Program-made: the position numbers and the translations under genes | Notes under the pieces: generated by a model | What the model was told of the DNA's origin: nothing | The model's input: only the letters and a program-made list of their open reading frames with translations | Database searches by the model: none | Source of the DNA: an uncultured Lachnospiraceae bacterium | GTDB taxonomy: Bacteria; Bacillota; Clostridia; Lachnospirales; Lachnospiraceae | Reading direction: 5' to 3' | Length of the DNA stretch: 64,000 nucleotides | Assembly (NCBI GenBank): GCA_945949085.1 | Contig: CAMFDJ010000009.1 | Coordinates: 23,210 to 87,209, forward strand | Shown: positions 54,181 to 63,300 of the stretch, piece after piece | Layout: every line of letters begins with the position of its first letter | Numbering within the stretch: the first letter of the stretch is position 1

Positions 54181-54222
54181 TTTTATTAAAAAAATCAATA
54201 GAGTTTTCGCATTTTATTAAAA
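54181..54222. repeat. Direct repeat TTTTATTAAAA in the GH27/GH43 divergent gap
   Basis: TTTTATTAAAA occurs at 54181-54191 and 54212-54222, a 31-bp period, between the two divergent starts. It may be a regulator site or simply AT-rich sequence. Confidence 0.35.
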
Positions 54223-54289
54223 TATCATATAACAATATTTCATGCTTTTGTGCATAATGACAAATATAAAGAATAAGAAGGCAAATTGC

Positions 54290-54318
54290 TTGAAAAACAT
54301 TGCCAAAAGGAATATACT
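54290..54318 (+). promoter_or_regulatory. Promoter of the GH43-GH51 operon
   Basis: TTGAAA (54290-54295), 17 bases, TATACT (54313-54318). It drives the GH43 gene at 54378 and probably the four genes behind it. Confidence 0.65.
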
Positions 54319-54377
54319 ATATTTAGAATAGTCTAAAATAATATAAGAAAGAATAAAAGAATAGAGGTATACATTTT

Positions 54378-55325
54378 ATGGAAGAGAAACTAAGATTTAA
54401 TGAACCCTGGATTTTGCAAAGAGCAGATCCGTATGTTTATCAGCATGAGGGCTGGTATTATTTTACAGCTTCTGTTCCCGCATATGACCGTATTGTCCTG
54501 CGGCGCTCAAAGAATTTGGCAATGCTTAAGGATGCGGAGGAAGTGACAGTTTGGGAAAAACATGAAAGCGGACCGATGAGCGAACACATTTGGGCACCGG
54601 AATTACATTACATTCAAGGCAAATGGTATATTTATTTTGCCGGTGGTGAAAAGGATGATGTCTGGAAAATTCGTCCATATGTATTAGAGTGTCAGGGACA
54701 GGATCCTTTAGAGGACTCTTGGATCGAGAAGGGAAAGATGCAACGCGCAGATGATGACGAATTTTCGTTTGAGGCATTTTCTTTGGATGCAACTGTATTT
54801 GAGGATGCCGGAAAAAATTACTTTGTATGGGCAGAAAAGACAGGGGTTGGTAAGCAGATTTCAAATCTTTACATTGCCGAACTTGAGTCTCCGTGCAAAC
54901 TAAAAACAGTTCAGGTTCTTTTGACGACTCCTGATTATGATTGGGAACGTGTCGGTTTTTGGGTTAACGAAGGTCCTGGTGTGATTAAGAAAGGAAACAA
55001 GATTTTTTTGACATATTCCGCCAGTGAAACAGGTGTGGATTATTGCATCGGTATGTTAACAGCGGAAAGCGGAACGGACTTGCTGGATCCGTTATCTTGG
55101 AAAAAAGAACGCCAGCCGGTTCTTAAAACCTCAGAGAAGCATGGTATCTACGGTCCGGGGCACAATTCTTTTACAAAAGATGAAGATGGTAATGATATCA
55201 TGGTATATCATGCAAGAACTGAAGCGAACATTGAGGGAAACCCGTTGTACAATCCGAATCGTCATGCTCATTTGATGCAGGTGAATTGGGATGAGGAAGA
55301 CAGACCGTTATTCTCCTACGAATAG
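54378..55325 (+). CDS. GH43 glycosidase, probable intracellular alpha-L-arabinofuranosidase
   Basis: A 315-residue five-bladed propeller enzyme without signal peptide. The GH43 acid triad is visible: Asp17 in LQRADPYVY, Asp137 in FSLDATVF and Glu198 in WVNEGPGVI. The compact one-domain form resembles exo-alpha-1,5-arabinofuranosidases (subfamily 26 type). It would trim imported arabino-oligosaccharides. Starts 60 bases after the promoter. Confidence 0.88.
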   Translation: MEEKLRFNEPWILQRADPYVYQHEGWYYFTASVPAYDRIVLRRSKNLAMLKDAEEVTVWEKHESGPMSEHIWAPELHYIQGKWYIYFAGGEKDDVWKIRPYVLECQGQDPLEDSWIEKGKMQRADDDEFSFEAFSLDATVFEDAGKNYFVWAEKTGVGKQISNLYIAELESPCKLKTVQVLLTTPDYDWERVGFWVNEGPGVIKKGNKIFLTYSASETGVDYCIGMLTAESGTDLLDPLSWKKERQPVLKTSEKHGIYGPGHNSFTKDEDGNDIMVYHARTEANIEGNPLYNPNRHAHLMQVNWDEEDRPLFSYE

Positions 55326-55409
55326 AGAGAGTGATTGTTCTCTGATCTTAAACAGAGCATCGTGGTTGGAAATTAAAAATAGGAACACAGACCGACTGGA
55401 GGATGTGAC

Positions 55410-56954
55410 ATGAAAAAGGAATGTTTGTGGCTTGTTACAGGATTTTTTCTGGTGATTGTTTTGGCAGGGGGCACTACGGGATGCCGTTCAGAAAAACAGC
55501 AGCAGTCATCTGCAGAAATTACGGAATATGTGGAGTTACCGGCAGCGGAGATAAAGGTAGAATCTTTTTCGAATGGTATTTCCTGTCATGATCCGCAAAT
55601 ATTGGTTGGTCAGGATAGTGTTTATTACATGGTAGGGAGTCATATGGTTGGCGCAAAATCAGACGACCTGCGCGAATGGGAATATTTTGCAAATGGTAAT
55701 AATCTGTTTTCTAATCTATTTGACGGGGATATGCCTGCATTTTCTTATGTAGGAAAGAATGAAGAAGGTGGGTATTCTGTTTGGGCACCGGATATTTCTT
55801 ATAATGAGACGATGGGGAAGTATGTAATGTATTTTTGTACTACGTCTTCTTATATCAGGTCTAATATATGTATGGCAGTAGCAGATGAGCCGCAAGGTCC
55901 ATACAGTTATGTGGATACATTATTGTATTCCGGATATGGAGAATCGGATGCTGACCAAACAAACTTGTATGAGGTTTTGGGGAGGGATGCAGATATTAGC
56001 CGGTATTTGAAATATGGTGGATATAATAATGATGATTGGCCTAACTGTATTGACCCTTCTTCTTTTACAGATGAAGATGGAAAACTGTGGATGGTGTATG
56101 GTTCGTGGTCAGGAGGAATCTTTCTGCTTGAACTTGACAAGGCTACGGGATATCCGATTTTTCCGGAGGCAAATGAGGAAAAAGGAGTGGATCCATACTA
56201 TGGTATTAAGTTAGCAGGTGGCGGTCATCATGCTGTAGAGGGCCCATTTATTCAATACAATGAGGAAAATGGATACTATTACATGTTTTTGTCTTATGGA
56301 CAATTGACACGAGAAGGTGGATATCAAATACGTCAGTTCAGGAGTAAAAATGTGGAGGGGCCGTATGTAGATATGGCAGGTAACACCTTGGGAAATCAAG
56401 ATGACTATTTCAGTTATGGATTGAAAATGATGGGAAATTATATGTTCCCGAGTTTGGATAAGGCATATATGGCTCCCGGTGGACAGTCAGTATTTAAGGA
56501 TGTAGACGGTAATTATTATATTACCTATCATCAAAGATTTGATGGCGGATCGGAATATCATGAACCACGTGTGCATCGCATGATGCTAAATAGTGAGGAC
56601 TGGTTTATGATAGTTCCGTTTGAAACGAGCGAAGTAACAGTGCAAGAAGGAGGATATACAGCAGACGATATCAGGGGAGACTTTTATGTTGTAAACCATT
56701 CCATTGATATTAGTTCAAAGATTCGAGATGCTGTTGTATATACATTTGAAGGTGATGGAACGATTATAGGCGAAGAAGAGAATGGCACCTATAAGGTTTC
56801 GGAAGGAACGAATGAGTTAGTTATTACATTGGGTGAAAAGTCTTTTTCCGGCATAATTGTGGATTCGCAGGATGAAGCCGGAAACAATGTACGATGCATT
56901 ATGGCAGTGGGTGCGTCCAATGAAACAATTTGGGCAGTGCAATACAGAAGGTAG
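55410..56954 (+). CDS. GH43 lipoprotein, probable endo-1,5-alpha-L-arabinanase
   Basis: A 514-residue lipoprotein. Signal sequence with lipobox TTGC (Cys25). The propeller domain shows [49 protein letters not shown] and [20 protein letters not shown], matching endo-arabinanases. A C-terminal beta domain of about 100 residues follows ([20 protein letters not shown]). Held on the cell surface, it would cut arabinan or long oligomers before uptake. Same operon as the flanking genes. Confidence 0.88.
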   Translation: MKKECLWLVTGFFLVIVLAGGTTGCRSEKQQQSSAEITEYVELPAAEIKVESFSNGISCHDPQILVGQDSVYYMVGSHMVGAKSDDLREWEYFANGNNLFSNLFDGDMPAFSYVGKNEEGGYSVWAPDISYNETMGKYVMYFCTTSSYIRSNICMAVADEPQGPYSYVDTLLYSGYGESDADQTNLYEVLGRDADISRYLKYGGYNNDDWPNCIDPSSFTDEDGKLWMVYGSWSGGIFLLELDKATGYPIFPEANEEKGVDPYYGIKLAGGGHHAVEGPFIQYNEENGYYYMFLSYGQLTREGGYQIRQFRSKNVEGPYVDMAGNTLGNQDDYFSYGLKMMGNYMFPSLDKAYMAPGGQSVFKDVDGNYYITYHQRFDGGSEYHEPRVHRMMLNSEDWFMIVPFETSEVTVQEGGYTADDIRGDFYVVNHSIDISSKIRDAVVYTFEGDGTIIGEEENGTYKVSEGTNELVITLGEKSFSGIIVDSQDEAGNNVRCIMAVGASNETIWAVQYRR

Positions 56955-56967
56955 AAAGGCGGTTGCT

Positions 56968-58482
56968 ATGGTCAGGTTAGTAATTAATAAGGAAAAGGTG
57001 AATGGTACAATTGCACCGGAAATATATGGTCATTTTTCAGAACATTTAGGAAGATGTATATATGAAGGAATATATGTGGGGGAAGATAATACGGAAATTC
57101 CTCATGAGAACGGAATGCGCAAGGATGTAGTGGAAGCATTAAAAGAGATTCGGATTCCGGTGTTGCGTTGGCCGGGGGGATGTTTTGCAGATGAATACCA
57201 CTGGAAGGATGGTATAGGCCCGAAAGAGAATAGAAAGAAAATGGTCAATACACATTGGGGTGGTGTTGTAGAAGACAATAGCTTTGGAACACATGAATTC
57301 TTTGAATTGTGTCGACAGCTGGGATGTAAGACATATATAAATGGTAATTTGGGGAGTGGTACTGTTCAGGAAATGTCTGAGTGGGTTGAATATATGACAT
57401 TTGACGGTCTTTCTCCAATGGCAGACCTTCGTAAGGCGAATGGCCATGAAGAGCCATGGAAGATAGATTACTTTGGTGTAGGAAATGAAAACTGGGGATG
57501 TGGCGGTAATATGAGACCGCAGCATTATGGGGATGAATATCGCAGATACCAGACTTATGTCCGTAATTATAATTCTGATAAGCCAATCTCTAAGATTTGC
57601 TGTGGAGCTAATGTAGATGATTATGAGTGGACAAGAGGGGTATTGGAAGCTACACATGATCATACGATGCCGCAGCTCCACGGATTTATGGATGGATTAT
57701 CATTGCATTACTATGTTCATCCGGAAGGATGGGAAGTAAAGGGCAGTGCCACCGATTTTGACGAAGAGGTGTGGTACAAAACTCTATACAAAGCTTTGTT
57801 TATGGATGAGTTGATTCGGCGGCATGGAACCATTATGGATGAGTATGATCCGGAGAAGAAAATTGGCATGATAGTTGATGAATGGGGATGCTGGTTTACT
57901 TGTGAACCGGGAACCAATCCCGGATTTCTGTATCAGCAAAATACAGTAAGGGATGCTTTGGTAGCGGGAATTACACTGAATATTTTTAATAAGCATTGTG
58001 ACCGCGTTAAGATGGCGAATCTTGCACAGATGGTAAACGTATTGCAGGCTGTTATTTTGACAGAGGGACCCAGGATGGTGAAGACCCCGACTTATCATGT
58101 GTTTCATATGTATCGTCATCATCAGGGGGCTAAGCTGTTAGATAGTACTTTGATTGGGGCGGGTGAAACCGGTATTGGTGAGTGGATAGTCCCGGAACTT
58201 ACAGAGTCAGTATCTATGGATGATGAAGGGATAGTTACAATCACGCTGAATAACTTATCTGTAGATGCGGTTCGGGATTTGGAAATTGTATTTGCAGGTG
58301 ATGAGAGTGCGTATAAGGTGATCGAGGCAAATATTGTGACAGGTGATATGAAGGCATACAATGATTTTGATGAGCCTGAACGGGTGAAAGAGGAAGTGTT
58401 TACTGCATGCGAAGAGTGTATGGGTGGTATTAAGGTTCAGATCCCGGCGTGCAGTGTACTGGAATTGCGATTGCAAAAATAG
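56968..58482 (+). CDS. GH51 alpha-L-arabinofuranosidase
   Basis: A 504-residue retaining enzyme. [20 protein letters not shown] and [20 protein letters not shown] are GH51 blocks. Acid/base Glu174 is in [10 protein letters not shown] and nucleophile Glu305 in [11 protein letters not shown]-terminal beta-sandwich closes the fold. No signal peptide, so it removes arabinose from short oligosaccharides in the cytoplasm. ATG 56968 has AAAGGCGG upstream. The start overlaps nothing and is 13 bases after the GH43 stop. Confidence 0.95.
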   Translation: MVRLVINKEKVNGTIAPEIYGHFSEHLGRCIYEGIYVGEDNTEIPHENGMRKDVVEALKEIRIPVLRWPGGCFADEYHWKDGIGPKENRKKMVNTHWGGVVEDNSFGTHEFFELCRQLGCKTYINGNLGSGTVQEMSEWVEYMTFDGLSPMADLRKANGHEEPWKIDYFGVGNENWGCGGNMRPQHYGDEYRRYQTYVRNYNSDKPISKICCGANVDDYEWTRGVLEATHDHTMPQLHGFMDGLSLHYYVHPEGWEVKGSATDFDEEVWYKTLYKALFMDELIRRHGTIMDEYDPEKKIGMIVDEWGCWFTCEPGTNPGFLYQQNTVRDALVAGITLNIFNKHCDRVKMANLAQMVNVLQAVILTEGPRMVKTPTYHVFHMYRHHQGAKLLDSTLIGAGETGIGEWIVPELTESVSMDDEGIVTITLNNLSVDAVRDLEIVFAGDESAYKVIEANIVTGDMKAYNDFDEPERVKEEVFTACEECMGGIKVQIPACSVLELRLQK

Positions 58483-58495
58483 AAAGGTGTTCTTT

Positions 58496-58756
58496 GTGGA
58501 GCGACGTATCTGTAAAAAATGCTTGTTAGAGTCGGAACTGCCGGCAGATATTGTTGATTATTTGGAACGAGGGATTAGCAATATTCCTAAGGAGTTGCGT
58601 ACAAAAGATGAAGAATTTAGAAAGCGAATTAATGTATGCCGCTCTTGTGATTATTTATCGGGGGCTACTTGTAATGCCTGTGGTTGTTATGTGGAATTGC
58701 GGGCAGCGGTAGCGCGACAGAAGTGCCCATATAAAAAGTGGGTATGGAAGGGGTGA
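58496..58756 (+). CDS. DUF6171 family small zinc-ribbon protein
   Basis: An 86-residue protein starting at GTG 58496, behind AAAGGTG, 13 bases after the GH51 stop and 4 bases before the next GH43 start. CKKCLLE near the N-terminus and CRSCDYLSGATCNACGCYVELR near the C-terminus give a cysteine-rich metal site, matching DUF6171. Function unknown. Its place within a sugar operon is unusual and close coupling suggests co-expression. Confidence 0.75.
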   Translation: MERRICKKCLLESELPADIVDYLERGISNIPKELRTKDEEFRKRINVCRSCDYLSGATCNACGCYVELRAAVARQKCPYKKWVWKG

Positions 58757-58760
58757 AAGG

Positions 58761-60089
58761 ATGGAGAAGGTAATTTACCCGAAAAAGCCGATGGCGCAGC
58801 CGGAGAAACCTATTTTAGAAGAGGGAGTGGATCGTTTGGATCCGAGGATCGGGCTCTGGTTGACACATGATCCGGCGATTTATAGGGATAGAGAAAAGGG
58901 ATGCTATTACACTTATTCTACTGGGGCAATATGTCAAAAATCAAAAGATTTAGTGGAATGGGAAATGGTTGGAAAGGTGGTAGACGTACCACCTGTGGAG
59001 TCTTCCGAGTGGGTTGGAAGTACTGATATTTGGGCTCCTGATATTGTAAAGGTTGGAGATGAATACCGTTTGTACTGCTCAAATTCTACATGGGGGGTTC
59101 GCCAGTCTTGCATTTTTCTGGCAGTGGCTGATAATCCGGAGGGACCATTTGAACCGCGAGGCGTAGTGTTGAAAACGAGTGATCAATTGCCTGTTAATGC
59201 AATTGATGCCAATGTTATTGAAGACATAGAAACAGGAGAGTTATATATGGTATATGGCTCTTTTTGGGGTGGATGTCATGTTTTGTTGTTGGATCAGGAG
59301 ACGGGGCTTGCAGCAGAAAAAGGTATCGGAACCTGTGTGGCACGACGACCGGGCTGGATGTCTACAGCAATAGAAGGACCATATATCATTTATAATCCGG
59401 ATACAGGATATTATTATCTGTTTGTGTCTTATGGTTCCCTTAAGACAGATTATAATATCCGTGTCGGAAGGAGTAAGAGTATAAAAGGACCGTATGTGGA
59501 CTTTAACGGTCGGAATATGACGGATATGGAAGACAGCGATAATGATGTGGGGATGCTTGTGATGGCTGGTTATCGTTGGGTGTCTGGAAAACCCTATATG
59601 GGACCGGGGCACAATTCGGTGTTACGTGATGAAGATGGAAGCTGGTATATTGTATGTCATGTTCGTGAGATGAATTTTAAACAAGCTCACGAACCGTCTA
59701 TTCAACAGATTCGTAAGATTTTTTGGACTTCGGATGGATGGCCGGTGGTGAGCCCGCAGCCTTATGCGGGAGAAGTGGATCAGTCGATTCCGGAGGATAT
59801 GCTGAACGGTTTCTATGAAAGAATTAATATTTCGCCAACATTGCCACAGGGGATTCAGCATGCGACACCTATGAAGATTGGATTAGAAGGATATTATGAG
59901 AACTGTTCCATTCAGGGACGATGGACTTATGATAATGGTAGACTTGTTATAACTTATGGACCACATAGGGAAGAGGTATTTGTGACTGTGGTATGGGATC
60001 ATGAATTGGATCGTCCAACCATTGGATTGTGTGGGATGAATGAAAACGGTGTTGCGTTTTGGGCGAAAAGAGTGGAAGACTTATTATAA
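58761..60089 (+). CDS. GH43 glycosidase, intracellular arabinanase/arabinofuranosidase
   Basis: A 442-residue protein without signal peptide. GLWLTHDPAIYRDREKGCYY carries the base Asp, DIWAPDIVKVGDEYRLY and NAIDANVIEDIETGELYMVYG the middle Asp, and STAIEGPYIIYNPDTGYYYL the Glu. A C-terminal beta domain follows (GFYERINIS onward). It resembles endo-arabinanase-type GH43 but acts inside, probably on arabino-oligosaccharides. A hairpin terminator follows. Confidence 0.88.
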   Translation: MEKVIYPKKPMAQPEKPILEEGVDRLDPRIGLWLTHDPAIYRDREKGCYYTYSTGAICQKSKDLVEWEMVGKVVDVPPVESSEWVGSTDIWAPDIVKVGDEYRLYCSNSTWGVRQSCIFLAVADNPEGPFEPRGVVLKTSDQLPVNAIDANVIEDIETGELYMVYGSFWGGCHVLLLDQETGLAAEKGIGTCVARRPGWMSTAIEGPYIIYNPDTGYYYLFVSYGSLKTDYNIRVGRSKSIKGPYVDFNGRNMTDMEDSDNDVGMLVMAGYRWVSGKPYMGPGHNSVLRDEDGSWYIVCHVREMNFKQAHEPSIQQIRKIFWTSDGWPVVSPQPYAGEVDQSIPEDMLNGFYERINISPTLPQGIQHATPMKIGLEGYYENCSIQGRWTYDNGRLVITYGPHREEVFVTVVWDHELDRPTIGLCGMNENGVAFWAKRVEDLL

Positions 60090-60111
60090 AATATTCCGCG
60101 CTTAAGTAAAG

Positions 60112-60144
60112 AAGCTCAGGTCACGGTTTTGTGATCTGAGCTTT
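60112..60144 (+). terminator. Terminator of the GH43-GH51 operon
   Basis: A 13-bp stem with one G-T pair (60112-60124 with 60131-60143) and a GGTTTT loop. The T-run after it is short. Confidence 0.65.
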
Positions 60145-60290
60145 GTATATTTAGGTGTGCTATTTCGGTAAAAAATAGTTACAATATATTATCCGGAGCA
60201 ATGAAAAATTATTGTTAAAAATAACCATAAAATACTTTAAAAAAAATATAAAAGTAACAAAAATATAAATTAGTTTAGAAAAAACAAAAA

Positions 60291-60321
60291 TACAAGTTGT
60301 ATAATATGTGATACATGTTGT
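60291..60321 (+). promoter_or_regulatory. Promoter of the large arabinanase with AraR-like half-sites
   Basis: TACAAGTTGT (60291-60300), identical to a half of the araA operator, overlaps the -10 TATAAT (60300-60305), as it does at araA. A second near-copy TACATGTTGT lies at 60312-60321 in the same direction, 21 bp on. The left half is missing. No good -35 is evident in the AT-rich sequence before it. Confidence 0.6.
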
Positions 60322-60398
60322 AAAATCATATAAAAGGTTACTCTAATTGAGGAACGATTTTGTTTTAGGAATTTCACTATTATCAAAGGAGGATGACG

Positions 60399-63300
60399 AT
60401 GAAGAAAAGAAAATTAACAACAAAATTGTTAAGCTGTGCCTTAGTCTTTTCTGTGACAGTGTCAGGGTTGAGCGTGAATACTTCGACAGTACCTGCGTTT
60501 GGCGCAGAAACGACACAACTTACGAAGGAAGAGTTAACGGAAGCGTTAGGATCATCAGAGACAAGCAGAAGTCGGGTTTCTGTTCATGATCCGTCTATTG
60601 TTCAGAGAAAAGGGACAAATGAGTACTATGTATTTGGCTCCCATTTGGCAGTTGCAAAGACAAGTGATTTAAGTAACTGGGAGTATGTGTATGGAACGGA
60701 AAATGATAAGACATCTGCATTGTTTGGGAATGCTGCAGGGCAGCCAATATCATGGGAGACTGCTTTTGAAAGCAATGCATATAATGGGAAAGTTAATGTC
60801 GCTGGTGGAGAGGTTGATTTTGGCACCTACAATGCAGAGAAGTATGTAACAGGTGCTACTGATACGGAGGGACTTAGTGGCAACTTCTGGGCACCGGATG
60901 TGATTTACAATACTGCAATGAATAAGTATTGCATGTATTTAAGCTTGAATGGTGCGAACAATACACAACAGTCGGCAATTGTATTGTTAACAGCAGATGA
61001 AATTGCTGGTCCATATGTGTATCAGGGACCGGTCGTTTATACAAGGGTATCCGGTGATGCAAGTGCTGCAACTTCGTGGACGCAGACGGATATGCCTTTG
61101 GTATATGGACAGAACACTACATTTCCTGCTCGATATGCAAATGAGAGTGCCGGAGATTGGGCAAATTATTATCCGCATGCTATCGATCCGGCTGTTTTCT
61201 ATGATGAGGCTGGAAAACTCTGGATGGTATATGGATCATGGTCCGGTGGTATTTATATGTTAGAGCTTGATGAGAATACCGGATTGAGAGATTATACGGT
61301 TTCTTATGTGGATGCTAACGTGAACAATGGTATTACAGATCTTACAACTACAAAGGAAAATTTTGGAAAAAAAATCACGGCAGATCCTTACTACGGCAAA
61401 AAGGTAGCCGGTGGTTACTATGTATCAGGTGAGGGACCGTACATTGAGTACATAGATGGGAAATATTATCTCTTTATGTCATATGGTGAATATGCACCGA
61501 CAGGTAACTATCAGATGAGAATATTCAGCTCTGCTAGCCCGGACGGACCATACGTTGATACAGCCGGTGTGAGTGCAATTTATGATCAGTTTACAGTTAA
61601 CTTCAATGCTGCATATGGTGGTGTGTATGAAGGAACTGATATGGGTGCACCGGGAACAACCAGAGGTTCTCGATTGATGAGTAACTACCAGTGGAGCACA
61701 ATGGAGAAAGGTGAGACATCTCAGGGACATAACTCAGCAATTACAATTGGTGATAAGAGCTATGTTGTATATCATACAAAGCTGAATGACGGAACGCTTA
61801 CTCATGAGGTGAGAGTGCATGAGTTATTTACTGTAGATGGATGCTTAATAGCAGCTCCGTATGAATACGATCCTGCTATTGAACAAAAAGGCAGTTATGC
61901 AAAAGCTGATGTTGCAGCTTCCTATGACGTGATTGTACAGGGATATGATACCAATAAGCGTTATGACCCGGATACAAAGAAAGCTTTAGCTGGGGCGACC
62001 GGCTTAGAGTGTGAAACACCCTCTGTAATTGAATTTAAAGAAGATGGTAAAGTAGTAAAAGGGGAGACAGAAGTTGGTACATGGAGTCTTGCAAATCAAA
62101 ATGAACTTGAAGTAACATTAACTTCTGCTATCGATGAAGGAAAAGCTGCTTATACAGACACATTGGCTGGTACATACAAGGGTTATTTTATGGAACAAAA
62201 TGTGGCTGGATCGACAAAGACATGTTTCTCAGCGATTAATAAAGCGACAGGTATCAGTATTTGGGGAACAATGGGTGTCACTCCGCAGCAGGCAATTGCT
62301 TTGACTGAAAAGAATATGAAAGTTTCAATTCCGGCGAGCACAAGAAAGAATATTACGTTGCCGACAGAAGGTATGTCCGGAGCGACAATTAGCTGGAAAT
62401 CAAGCAATACAGAAGTATTGAGTAACGATGGTGTAGTTACAACCCCGAAGCAGGATACAAAAGTAACTTTGACGCAGACTATTTCCTGTGGATCGTATTA
62501 TTATGAGACCAGCTATGATGTAGTGGTACGTGCAGAAGATGCCGGTGCGATTGATTTATCTTCAATTGAATATGTTCAGATGAAGGATAATCAATTTTAT
62601 GGAAAGACATTGGATACACTTTATATTAAGTATACAATTAATTGGGCAGGAAATTCAGTCAAGACTGGTTGGGATGGATTGTTTAGTTTCTACAACAGCG
62701 AGACTAAAGGTCGTGTGTCTGTACAGTCGGCCCCGTATATATGTTACAATCAGTGTGTAGATGGTGGACAATGGGTTGATTTTAATCAGCCGGTCAATGA
62801 CAATAATACAACAAATGCATATTTAGCTGAAAAAGGAAAAGATTATACATATGAAATTATTATCTCAAGAAGTAATGGTGTTTCTATGTATGAAGATGGG
62901 AAGGAAATCACATACGCAACCAATGGTTCTGCTACTGCTGCTGATATTTTGGATTATATAGTGTCTTGCGACAAGTTTAGTTGGGGTACATATGGAACCG
63001 GTTATTGGGGGACAGAGATTTGTACTTTGAGTAATGTGGTTATTACAGATACTGTTTATGAACAAGAATATGAACTTTCTGACGGCATGGCTCCGATTAT
63101 TAGCCCTAATCCTTACAGAGGATACCATGACATTACGAAATTCGAAGGAGAGTATACAGTTAATTATAATTCCTACGATGCATATGATGCTTTGTTCGGA
63201 TTTGTTAAGGATAGTACAAACGGTAGAATTTCTTTCCATGGAATGCCATATATCTGTTATAACGAGTGTGCAGACGATAAATGGATTGATATAAAGACGG

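Noticed and set aside
60347..60589. 80-codon frame before the large arabinanase
   Set aside because: It is out of frame with the signal peptide and GH43 domain starting at 60399, and has no ribosome site.
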